NCBI GenBank assembly: GCA_016210285.1
Contig: JACQUN010000082.1
Coordinates: 1 to 6,927 of the forward strand
DNA: 6,927 nt
Source: Chloroflexota bacterium
GTDB lineage: Bacteria; Chloroflexota; Dehalococcoidia; UBA1127; JACQUN01
Direction: 5' to 3'
A program made the translations under genes and the position numbers. Of this stretch, positions 1 to 5,385 are shown one piece after another. Position 1 is the first letter of the stretch, and the number at the start of each line of letters is the position of its first letter. The notes below the pieces were generated by a model. It was not told the DNA's origin. It saw only the letters and a program-made list of their open reading frames with translations, and made no database searches.

Positions 1-530
1 CATTCATCAAGGACAAGCTGGCGGGAAAGAACATCCGCTTCATTGCCGTGGAGCCGGAGGCCGCGCCAAGCATCACACGCGGCCAGTACACCTACGACTT
101 CGGCGACACCGCGGAGCTGACGCCGCTTATCAAGATGTACACCCTGGGGCACACCTTTGTCCCGCCCCGGATTCACGCCGGTGGCCTTCGCTATCACGGC
201 ATGGCCCCCCTCATCAGCCTGCTGTGCAGCGAGGGAATCATGGAGGCGAGGGCGGTGCACCAGACGGAGGTATTCCAGGCCGCGGTAGAGTTCGCCAAGA
301 CCGAGGGGATCATCCCGGCGCCGGAGCCTTCCCATGCTATCAAGGTGACCATTGATGAGGCGCTGAAATGCAAGCAGACGGGAGAGAAGAAGGTCATCCT
401 CTTCAACCTCTGCGGGCACGGCCACTTCGACATGGGGGCCTACGACGAGTACCTGTCCGGGCGGCTCCAGGACTACGCCTACCCACGGGAAGAGGTGCAG
501 AAGGCGCTGAAGGCGATTCCAAGGCTGTGA
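1..530 (+). CDS. trpB2: TrpB2-type tryptophan synthase beta chain, 3' part only
   Basis: This PLP-dependent enzyme condenses indole with L-serine to give tryptophan. The gene is cut by the left edge: the frame is open from base 3, and 175 codons are visible before the TGA at 528-530. TrpB2 proteins usually have about 440-460 residues, so roughly the first 60%, including the PLP lysine, lies outside. The visible part carries the TrpB2-type blocks [24 protein letters not shown], the [10 protein letters not shown] stretch, [12 protein letters not shown] and, near the end, [14 protein letters not shown] stands where the canonical TrpB has GRGDKD, and this separates TrpB2 from TrpB1. The GTG at 48 is an internal valine codon, not the start. 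TrpB2 often works on free indole without TrpA, which is family knowledge. It heads this run of trp genes, with 69 bases between its stop and the likely antitoxin start. Confidence 0.93.
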   Translation, partial: FIKDKLAGKNIRFIAVEPEAAPSITRGQYTYDFGDTAELTPLIKMYTLGHTFVPPRIHAGGLRYHGMAPLISLLCSEGIMEARAVHQTEVFQAAVEFAKTEGIIPAPEPSHAIKVTIDEALKCKQTGEKKVILFNLCGHGHFDMGAYDEYLSGRLQDYAYPREEVQKALKAIPRL

Positions 531-567
531 CCTCAGCCGCGCATCATAAGGGAAAGCTCCGGCAGTG

Positions 568-581
568 TGCATAACGATGCA
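568..581. promoter_or_regulatory. Short inverted repeat before the antitoxin, candidate operator
   Basis: TGCAT at 568-572 and ATGCA at 577-581 form a perfect 5-base inverted repeat around a 4-base centre (AACG). It lies just upstream of the antitoxin ribosome-binding site. Antitoxins of this class usually repress their own operon by binding short palindromes near the start, so this is a plausible operator. The arms are short and could arise by chance. No convincing -35/-10 pair was found around it. Confidence 0.25.
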
Positions 582-586
582 GCGCG

Positions 587-594
587 GGAGGTGA
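587..594 (+). promoter_or_regulatory. Ribosome-binding site that sets the antitoxin start
   Basis: GGAGGTGA at 587-594 is a strong Shine-Dalgarno match. It abuts the ATG at 594 too closely to serve it, but it is five bases ahead of the GTG at 600. A second purine-rich block, GGAGGTGG at 596-603, stands five bases ahead of another GTG at 609. The antitoxin therefore probably starts at 600, or possibly at 609, rather than at the upstream GTG at 567 or the ATG at 594. Confidence 0.5.
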
Positions 595-599
595 TGGAG

Positions 600-806
600 G
601 TGGCGAGCGTGACAACGAAGTACATCGTGGATGAAAAGGGGCGGAGACGAGGGGTGGTCTTGAGCATAGGCGAGTACCGAAGACTGCTGCGACGCCTTGA
701 AGAGCTTGAGGATGCCCTGGAGTTGGACGAAGCGGTGAGGACAGCGCAGGGTTTCGCGGACTATACCGAGGTCCGGGAGGAGTTGAGAAGAGTCGGACGC
801 TTGTGA
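600..806 (+). CDS. Type II antitoxin, Phd/YefM- or RelB-like
   Basis: This is a small antitoxin of about 68 residues that would bind and neutralise the toxin encoded next to it, and probably repress the pair's promoter. The N-terminal part reads KYIVDEKGRRRGVVLSIGEY, a strand-turn-strand followed by an EY-RLL helix entry. This resembles the second half of the Phd/YefM fold, in which a strand VAVLVSIEEYE precedes the helix. After it comes a charged, Leu/Glu-rich helix (about residues 27-46) and a C-terminal helix ending in REELRRVGRL, the part that normally wraps the toxin. The GTG start at 600 is chosen from the ribosome-binding site; 609 is the alternative. The stop overlaps the toxin start by four bases (GTGA, 803-806). 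The family call rests on pattern and on the toxin next door, so the exact antitoxin class is uncertain. Confidence 0.72.
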   Translation: MASVTTKYIVDEKGRRRGVVLSIGEYRRLLRRLEELEDALELDEAVRTAQGFADYTEVREELRRVGRL

Positions 807-1066
807 GCTACAAGGTCTTTGTGTCGAGGAGGGCCCAGGGAGAGCTTGGGGACCTGCCAAGCTCTGTCTTGAGAAGGGTTGATAAGGTCTTACAAGCCCT
901 TGCCTTAGAACCCCGGCCAAGAGGTGCCTTGCAATTGAAAGGGAAGGCAAGCGAGGGCTGGCGGCTTCGGGTCAGTGACTATCGCATCCTTTACACCATA
1001 GACGACAATGCAAAGCTCATTAGGGTCTATCGCATCAAGCACAGGCGTGAGGTTTACCGAGGATGA
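803..1066 (+). CDS. RelE/ParE-superfamily toxin
   Basis: This 87-residue protein has the length and layout of RelE-type toxins. The N-terminal strand YKVFVSRRAQGELGDLP leads into a helical hairpin (about residues 18-37). Then come LKGKASEGWRLRVSDYRILYTI (residues 45-66), a strand at 71-77, and the C-terminal KHRREVYR (79-86). RelE enzymes cleave mRNA in the ribosomal A site using basic residues and a C-terminal tyrosine. Here R54, R61, R81/R82 and Y85 sit where such residues are expected, so the toxin looks intact. ParE relatives target gyrase instead, but the HRREVYR ending favours RelE. The gene starts at a GTG inside the antitoxin stop, with no strong ribosome-binding site close by, so translation is probably coupled. 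Its TGA overlaps the trpE ATG. GC is about 53% over 841-1060 by hand count, clearly below trpE. Confidence 0.85.
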   Translation: MSYKVFVSRRAQGELGDLPSSVLRRVDKVLQALALEPRPRGALQLKGKASEGWRLRVSDYRILYTIDDNAKLIRVYRIKHRREVYRG

Positions 1067-2532
1067 CCTTCTACTACCCATCCCTTGAAGAGGTCAAGCG
1101 GCTGGCGGGCCAGGGGAACCTGGTGCCGGTCTACCGGGAGATACAGGCCGACCTGGAGACCCCGGTCTCCGCCTACCTGAAGGTGGCGCGGCCACCCTAC
1201 TCTTTCCTGCTGGAGAGCGTGGAGGGAGGCGAGCGTCTGGCCCGCTATAGCTTCATCGGCACCGAGCCTTCCCGGGTCATCAAGACAGGCCTGGGCTACC
1301 CGGGTGGCGCCGTGGACCCCCTGGCGCCGGTGGAGCGGGAGCTATCCCGCTTCCGCCTGGTGCCCGTCTCCGGCCTGCCCCGGTTCCACGGCGGCGCTGT
1401 GGGCTACCTGGCCTATGAAGCCGTGCGCTACTTTGAGCCTCGGGTGCCCCCTGCGGCCTCGGACTCCCTGGGCTTGCCGGAGGCCATCTTCCTGGTCACG
1501 GACACCCTCCTGGTCTTTGATCACCTGAAGCACGTCATCAAGGTGGTCAGCCACCTCCACCTGGACGGAGACGTCGAGAAGGGCTATGCCAGGGCAGTCC
1601 AGCGCATTGAGCGCCTGGTGAAGCGCCTGGGCCGTCCACTGCGACCTCCCGCGCCCCGGCGGCTACAGCCTGCCTCGCCCCCTGGCGAAGGCCCTGGGTT
1701 CGCATCCAACGTCTCGCGGGACCGCTACCTGGCGATGGTCCAGCGGGCCAAGGAGTACATCGTAGAGGGGGACGTGATCCAGGTGGTCATCTCGCAGCGC
1801 CTGGCCAAGCCTACAGCCGCCCACCCCTTCGACATCTACCGGGCCCTGCGTGCCATCAACCCCTCGCCCTACATGTACTACCTGGTCCTGGACGACTTCC
1901 ATATCGTCGGTGCTTCGCCGGAGCTGCTGGTGCGGGTCGAGGATGGTGCCGTTGCCACGCACCCCATCGCTGGCACGCGGCCCAGGGGGGCAACGCCGGA
2001 GCAGGATGCTGCCCTGGAGGAGGAGCTCCGGCACGACGAGAAGGAGCGGGCAGAGCACATCATGCTGGTGGACCTGGGCAGGAACGACATCGGGCGGGTG
2101 AGCCAGCCGGGCACCGTCCAGGTGACCCAGCTTATGGACGTGGAGCGCTACTCCCACGTGATGCACCTGGTCTCCCACGTCACGGGCAAACTCCGCCCTG
2201 ACCTCACCGCCTATGACGCCCTGCGGGCCTGTTTCCCGGCCGGCACCGTCTCCGGCGCCCCGAAGATTCGGGCCATGGAGATCATCGCGGAGCAGGAGCC
2301 GGAGCTGCGCGGCCCCTACGCGGGCGCAGTGGGCTACTTCAGCTTCTCCGGCAACATGGACACCGCCATCACCATCCGCACCATCGTGCTGAAGGACGGG
2401 GTGGCCTACGTGCAGGCCGGAGGCGGCATCGTCTATGACAGCACGCCGGAGGGGGAGTACCAGGAGACCCTGCACAAGGCCCGCGCCCTGCTGCGGGCCA
2501 TCCAGCAGGCGGAGGGCGATGGAGGGGGGTGA
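1063..2532 (+). CDS. trpE: Anthranilate synthase component I
   Basis: TrpE makes anthranilate from chorismate, using ammonia supplied by TrpG; this is the first committed step to tryptophan. The protein has 489 residues, normal for bacterial TrpE. The N-terminal domain (about 1-155) carries LLES at 49-52, the feedback tryptophan-binding element, followed by RYSFIG. The chorismate-binding domain (about 215-480) has NPSPYMYYL (266-274, also part of the Trp site), PIAGTRPRG (301-309), [12 protein letters not shown] (331-342), the catalytic-region histidine in HLVSHV (368-373), [11 protein letters not shown] (391-401), GAVGYFS (421-427) and [16 protein letters not shown] (451-466). The LLES and NPSPYM elements are both intact, so feedback inhibition by tryptophan is expected. 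The NPSPYM context and partner trpG favour TrpE over PabB. The ATG overlaps the toxin stop (ATGA); GTGAGG at 1047-1052 is a modest ribosome-binding site. Confidence 0.97.
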   Translation: MTFYYPSLEEVKRLAGQGNLVPVYREIQADLETPVSAYLKVARPPYSFLLESVEGGERLARYSFIGTEPSRVIKTGLGYPGGAVDPLAPVERELSRFRLVPVSGLPRFHGGAVGYLAYEAVRYFEPRVPPAASDSLGLPEAIFLVTDTLLVFDHLKHVIKVVSHLHLDGDVEKGYARAVQRIERLVKRLGRPLRPPAPRRLQPASPPGEGPGFASNVSRDRYLAMVQRAKEYIVEGDVIQVVISQRLAKPTAAHPFDIYRALRAINPSPYMYYLVLDDFHIVGASPELLVRVEDGAVATHPIAGTRPRGATPEQDAALEEELRHDEKERAEHIMLVDLGRNDIGRVSQPGTVQVTQLMDVERYSHVMHLVSHVTGKLRPDLTAYDALRACFPAGTVSGAPKIRAMEIIAEQEPELRGPYAGAVGYFSFSGNMDTAITIRTIVLKDGVAYVQAGGGIVYDSTPEGEYQETLHKARALLRAIQQAEGDGGG

Positions 2533-2538
2533 GGGCGC

Positions 2539-3126
2539 ATGATAGTCCTGATAGACAACTACGATAGCTTCACCTACAATCTTTACCAGTACCTCAGCGA
2601 GCTGGGGGAGCGGGTTCACGTCGTGCGGAACGACAAGGCGACCCTGGCGGAGATCGAGGCGCTGGGGCCGGAGCGCATCGTCATCTCGCCCGGTCCTGGC
2701 ACGCCGAGGGAGGCCGGCATCTCCACCGGCGTCATCCGCCACTTTGGGCCGCGGCTGCCCATCCTGGGGGTCTGCCTGGGCCACCAGTGCATCGGCGACG
2801 CCTTCGGGGGCAGGGTAGGGCAGGCTGGGGAGATCATGCATGGGAAGACGTCGCGTATTCACCACACCGGCCAGGGCACCCTGCGGGGGCTTCCCAACCC
2901 CTTCGAGGCCATCCGCTACCACTCCCTGGTCGTCTTCAGGGAAGGACTCCCCGACTGTCTGGAGGTTACTGCCTGGACAGAGCGAGGGCTCATCATGGGG
3001 TTACGGCACAAGGAGTACCCCGTTGAGGGGGTCCAGTTCCACCCGGAATCCATCATGACCAGGGTGGGGAAAAGCCTTCTGGGGAACTTCCTGGCGCTAC
3101 GGACCCCGGTCGCTGGCGGGAGGTGA
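2539..3126 (+). CDS. trpG: Anthranilate synthase component II, glutamine amidotransferase
   Basis: TrpG hydrolyses glutamine and channels ammonia to TrpE. It is a 195-residue class I amidotransferase of typical stand-alone length. It opens with [11 protein letters not shown] (5-15), then PGPGTP (51-56) forming the oxyanion region, and the nucleophile elbow GVCLGHQ with C79 (77-83). Next are HGKTS (101-105), RYHSL (126-130), and QFHPES (166-171), which supplies the other triad members H168 and E170. The HGKTS block is typical of TrpG/PabA rather than other amidotransferases. The gene begins six bases after the trpE stop, behind the purine-rich tail of trpE (GGAGGGGGGTGAGG, 2521-2534), so the two subunits are almost certainly co-translated. 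The same protein may also serve PabB, as in many bacteria; nothing here decides that. Confidence 0.97.
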   Translation: MIVLIDNYDSFTYNLYQYLSELGERVHVVRNDKATLAEIEALGPERIVISPGPGTPREAGISTGVIRHFGPRLPILGVCLGHQCIGDAFGGRVGQAGEIMHGKTSRIHHTGQGTLRGLPNPFEAIRYHSLVVFREGLPDCLEVTAWTERGLIMGLRHKEYPVEGVQFHPESIMTRVGKSLLGNFLALRTPVAGGR

Positions 3127-3132
3127 GGGAGA

Positions 3133-3393
3133 ATGGACATGAAGACCCTGGCCAGGGTCCACCAAGAGAGTTGCCGCGCCCTGGCGGACCGGCCGCTGGA
3201 AGAGTTGCTCCTCTGGTATGCCGACCTGGGGCTGGAGGTGCATGAGGCCAGGGAGGAGGTGGCGTACCACTGCCCCCGGTGCGGCACGCGCATTCCCATG
3301 GCGCTGGGACTGTTCCTGCTTCTGGACAGCAACGCTGACCTGCGGTGCGCGGAGTGTGGAGGCGACCCAGCGGACCGTGGCGGCGAGGGATGA
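3133..3393 (+). CDS. Small four-cysteine zinc-ribbon protein, function unknown
   Basis: I do not recognise this 86-residue protein as a named family. The N-terminal half (about 4-40) is helical and rich in Leu, Glu and Ala. The second half holds two cysteine knuckles, CPRCG (C47, C50) and CAECG (C72, C75), separated by a hydrophobic segment MALGLFLLL (56-64). That is the classical layout of a zinc ribbon, which can bind nucleic acid or protein. The hydrophobic stretch is too short and too charged at its edges to be a convincing membrane span. The ATG at 3133 follows GGGAGGTGAGGGA (3118-3130), a good ribosome-binding site, six bases after trpG ends. An alternative start is the ATG at 3139. Position and spacing indicate co-expression with trpE and trpG. 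The coding call is fairly secure because of the paired CxxC motifs; the function is open. Confidence 0.72.
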   Translation: MDMKTLARVHQESCRALADRPLEELLLWYADLGLEVHEAREEVAYHCPRCGTRIPMALGLFLLLDSNADLRCAECGGDPADRGGEG

Positions 3394-3443
3394 GCGCGCA
3401 CCTGCGCCTCCTGGTTGCCCGCCTGTCTCCTGAGCTTGACGCC

Positions 3444-3450
3444 GGAGGGA
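3444..3450 (+). promoter_or_regulatory. Ribosome-binding site of the RAM protein gene
   Basis: GGAGGGA at 3444-3450 stands seven bases before the ATG at 3458. It is the best-spaced Shine-Dalgarno in this part of the cluster and fixes the start of the downstream gene, independent of translation coupling from the zinc-ribbon gene 64 bases upstream. Confidence 0.6.
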
Positions 3451-3457
3451 ACGACCG

Positions 3458-3691
3458 ATGGCTGTAAAAGCCTTTGTGCTCCTCACCGTGGACACGGCGA
3501 AAACCAGGGACGTGATGGCCGCGCTGCGGCAGAACCCAAAGCTCAAAGAGGTCCATGAGGTCCTGGGGCCATACGACATCGTCGTGGTCATCGAGGCACA
3601 GGAGCTGGACAGGGTCACCAGCATCCTGCGCCAGGAGATCCGGCCCATCCCGGGGGTCCGCAACACCCTCACCTGCATGGTGATGGGATGA
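3458..3691 (+). CDS. Stand-alone RAM (Lrp/AsnC ligand-binding) domain protein
   Basis: This 77-residue protein is a single RAM domain, the amino-acid-binding and oligomerising half of Lrp/AsnC regulators, with no DNA-binding helix-turn-helix. The ferredoxin-like pattern is clear: strand KAFVLLTVD (4-12), helix at 15-26, LKEVHEVLGPYDIVVVIEA (29-47) with the characteristic G-x-YD turn, helix 49-61, and the final strand IPGVRNTLTCMVMG (64-77) with the usual V-x-x-T pattern. Proteins of this kind form dimers or larger rings and can bind amino acids at the subunit interface; many have no known target. It starts at ATG 3458 behind a good ribosome-binding site and ends four bases before the trmO ATG. 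Its place among trp genes makes tryptophan or a pathway intermediate a reasonable guess for the ligand, but that is inference only. Confidence 0.88.
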   Translation: MAVKAFVLLTVDTAKTRDVMAALRQNPKLKEVHEVLGPYDIVVVIEAQELDRVTSILRQEIRPIPGVRNTLTCMVMG

Positions 3692-3695
3692 GGCT

Positions 3696-4154
3696 ATGGC
3701 GTCGCCCATCACCATGACCCCCATCGCCGTGGTGCACAACACCGTCACCGAGCGGGGGCAGTGGGACTTTGACAACGTGGTCTCGGACATCCGCGTCCAG
3801 CCAGAGTACATCGAGGCCCTGAGCGGGCTGGAGGAGTTCTCACACGTTCTTGTCATCTTCTGGCTCGACAGGGCCGAGCGTGGGGGCAGCCCCAGGACCC
3901 ACCCCCAGGGCCGGGAGGACCTGCCGTTGGTGGGAAGGTTTGCCACCCGCTCCCCGACACGGCCGAACCCCATCGGCATCACCGTGGTGCCGCTCCTGGA
4001 GCGCAGGGGGAACGTCCTGCGGGTGCGCGGACTGGACGCCCTGGACGGCACCCCCGTCCTGGACCTGAAGCCGTATCTTCCCGGCGATTGCATTCCGGAG
4101 GCCAGGTTCCCGGCGTGGGTGCACCAGCTTGTGGCCGAGCGGAAGGGACAGTAA
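3696..4154 (+). CDS. trmO: TrmO-family tRNA (t6A37) N6-methyltransferase (TsaA/YaeB)
   Basis: TrmO uses S-adenosylmethionine to methylate the N6 of threonylcarbamoyladenosine 37 in certain tRNAs reading ACY codons, fine-tuning decoding. The protein has 152 residues, the size of a single-domain TsaA-like protein (the E. coli enzyme has an extra C-terminal domain). Signature blocks are PIAVVHN (9-15), LEEFSHVLVIFWLDR (45-59), the loop HPQG (69-72), RFATRSPTRPNPIG (81-94), which is the strongest family mark, and LDALDGTPVLDLKPY (113-127). The start at 3696 is four bases past the RAM stop; the only ribosome-binding sequence is GATGAGG close by, so coupling to the upstream gene is likely. ATG 3714 is an alternative that would fit the family N-terminus (MTPIAVV) but has no ribosome-binding site. 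No link between this modification and tryptophan synthesis is established. Confidence 0.92.
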   Translation: MASPITMTPIAVVHNTVTERGQWDFDNVVSDIRVQPEYIEALSGLEEFSHVLVIFWLDRAERGGSPRTHPQGREDLPLVGRFATRSPTRPNPIGITVVPLLERRGNVLRVRGLDALDGTPVLDLKPYLPGDCIPEARFPAWVHQLVAERKGQ

Positions 4155-4190
4155 CAAATCGCTCGTATTCCCGAATGCAAGTTTTCGGCT

Positions 4191-4310
4191 GTCACCCTGA
4201 GGCCGACGGCAGCGGCCGAAGCGTTTGAGTGGCGGGAAGAACCCTCGTCTCCCCAGACTCCTCGTCGCGGAGTTTACCCTGAGTGAAACGAACGGGCTCA
4301 TCAGAATGAC
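4191..4310. repeat. 120-base repeat-like element with inverted ends, between trmO and trpD
   Basis: GTCACCCTGA (4191-4200) at the left and TCAGAATGAC (4301-4310) at the right are inverted copies of each other at 8 of 10 bases. Inside, ACCCTGAG occurs at 4194-4201 and again, in the same direction, at 4276-4283, the second followed by TGAAACGAACGGG. A short hairpin, GGCCG/CGGCC with a 7-base loop, lies at 4201-4217. From memory, ends of the type GTCATTCTGAG and GTCACCCTGAG with AGCGAAG-like continuations mark dispersed non-coding repeats in Chloroflexota and some other bacteria. I see no open frame with coding character here. It may be a miniature transposon-like unit or a palindromic intergenic repeat. 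Within a 210-base gap it separates the trpE-to-trmO block from trpD. Confidence 0.5.
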
Positions 4311-4352
4311 ATCTCCTTGCTTTGCATATTGGGTCAAGTAGCCAGGTGATAC

Positions 4353-4358
4353 AGGAGG
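4353..4358 (+). promoter_or_regulatory. Ribosome-binding site that identifies the TTG start of trpD
   Basis: AGGAGG at 4353-4358 is a perfect Shine-Dalgarno core, six bases before the TTG at 4365. The protein then opens MIREAIEALVSGR, matching the usual TrpD N-terminus, so TTG is accepted as the start. I saw no acceptable -35/-10 pair in the 4311-4350 stretch, no T-box signature and no leader peptide with tryptophan codons. Confidence 0.7.
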
Positions 4359-4364
4359 AGCCAC

Positions 4365-5378
4365 TTGATTCGTGAAGCCATTGAAGCCCTGGTCTCCGGT
4401 CGTCACCTCACCATGGGTGAGGCGGCGGCTGCCATGGAAGAGATCATGTCGGGCCAGGCCACGCCCGCCCAGATTGCGGCCTTCGTGACCGCTCTGCGCA
4501 TTCAGGGCGAGACCGCGGAGGAGATCGCGGGGATGGCGCAGGTGATGCGGGAGAAGGCCCTGCGGGTGGAGGTGGAAGGCCCCCTGGTGGATACCTGCGG
4601 CACCGGCGGCGATGGCAAGGGCACCTTCAACATCTCCACTGCTGCTGCCCTGGTGGTGGGCGGGGCAGGGCTGCGGGTGGCAAAGCACGGGAACAGGGCC
4701 ATGTCGGGGCAGTGTGGCAGCGCCGACCTTCTGGAGGCGTGCGGTGTCAAGATTGACCTGGGGACAGAGGGGGTCAAGCGGTGCATCCAGGAGGTGGGCA
4801 TCGGGTTCATGTTCGCTCCCGTGTTCCATCCTGCCATGAAGTACGCTGCGGGACCCCGGCGGGAGATCGGCATCCGCACCGTCTTCAACATCCTGGGGCC
4901 TCTTACCAACCCGGCCCGCGCCCAGGCTCAGGTCCTGGGCGTCGCCGCGGCAGCCCTGGGCGACAAGCTGGCCCACGTGCTGCGGCGCCTGGGGAGCCAG
5001 CATGCCCTGGTGGTCCACGGCGAGGACGGGGCTGACGAGCTCACCCTTAGCGGGCCCAGCCGCGTCTGGGAGGTCGCCAGCGGCGCCATCCGCACGTATG
5101 CCATCGCCCCGGAGGAGGTGGGGTTGCCGCGTGCCCCGCTGTCAGCCCTGAAAGGCGGGACACCACAAGAGAACCGGAACCTGTTGGAGCGGACTTTGCA
5201 GGGGGAGCCCGGCCCCGTAAGGGACGTAGTCCTGCTCAACGCCGCTGCCGCCCTGCTGGTGGCGTCGGCGGCAACGAGCCTGGCAGCCGGTGTCCGACGG
5301 GCAGCGGAGGCGATAGACAGCGGGGCGGCGCGACAGAAGCTCCAGGCCCTGGTGGACGTGAGCAGCAGGGCCGGCTAG
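4365..5378 (+). CDS. trpD: Anthranilate phosphoribosyltransferase
   Basis: TrpD transfers phosphoribose from PRPP to anthranilate, the second step of the pathway. The 337-residue length is typical. The N-terminal helical part has the MIREAIEALVSG opening and the block ATPAQIAAFVTALRIQGET (32-50). The PRPP site follows: DTCGTGGDGKGTFNIST (76-92) and KHGNR (107-111), then GSADLLEACGV (118-128). The anthranilate-side block FAPVFHPAMKY (150-160) continues into RREIGIRTVFNILGPLTNP (165-183). Late blocks are VHGEDGADE (217-225) and the GGTPQENRNLL motif (264-274). All expected binding residues appear present. The stretch RAMSGQCGSAD carries a cysteine where serine is commoner, a minor change. The start is a TTG with an AGGAGG six bases upstream. 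It is preceded by 210 non-coding bases, so it may be transcribed separately from trpE and trpG. Confidence 0.97.
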   Translation: MIREAIEALVSGRHLTMGEAAAAMEEIMSGQATPAQIAAFVTALRIQGETAEEIAGMAQVMREKALRVEVEGPLVDTCGTGGDGKGTFNISTAAALVVGGAGLRVAKHGNRAMSGQCGSADLLEACGVKIDLGTEGVKRCIQEVGIGFMFAPVFHPAMKYAAGPRREIGIRTVFNILGPLTNPARAQAQVLGVAAAALGDKLAHVLRRLGSQHALVVHGEDGADELTLSGPSRVWEVASGAIRTYAIAPEEVGLPRAPLSALKGGTPQENRNLLERTLQGEPGPVRDVVLLNAAAALLVASAATSLAAGVRRAAEAIDSGAARQKLQALVDVSSRAG

Positions 5379-5385
5379 GCACTCC

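Noticed and set aside
567..599. Upstream starts for the antitoxin at GTG 567 and ATG 594
   Set aside because: The ATG at 594 touches the Shine-Dalgarno and the GTG at 567 has none. The extra residues (MHNDAAREVMEV) do not resemble the family N-terminus.
1663..2922. Long open frame of 419 codons on the - strand across trpE and trpG
   Set aside because: It lies wholly opposite two well-recognised genes; its Arg/Gly/Val/His-rich translation shows no family motif. GC-rich codon use in trpE and trpG keeps the complementary frame free of stops.
3053..4195. Open frame of 380 codons on the - strand over the zinc-ribbon, RAM and trmO genes
   Set aside because: It opposes three genes with recognisable or well-supported frames and reads as low-complexity Arg/Ser/Pro-rich sequence, typical of a GC-driven shadow.
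4311..4350. Possible promoter for trpD (ATGACA at 4306-4311 with CATATT at 4325-4330)
   Set aside because: The spacing is only 13 bases and the -10 match is 4 of 6, too poor to list as a promoter.
4155..4364. Trp attenuator, T-box or leader peptide before trpD
   Set aside because: I found no run of Trp codons in a short frame, no T-box consensus and no classic terminator with a T-run. The structure present is better explained by the repeat-like element.
4683..4740. Unusual serine-to-cysteine change in the TrpD stretch after KHGNR
   Set aside because: The PRPP and anthranilate contacts around it (KHGNR, GSAD) are intact, and this loop varies among TrpD proteins, so loss of function is not suggested.
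3840..5018. Open frame of 392 codons on the - strand over trmO, the intergenic element and trpD
   Set aside because: It runs across unrelated genes and a non-coding repeat, with no start signal or recognisable domain.
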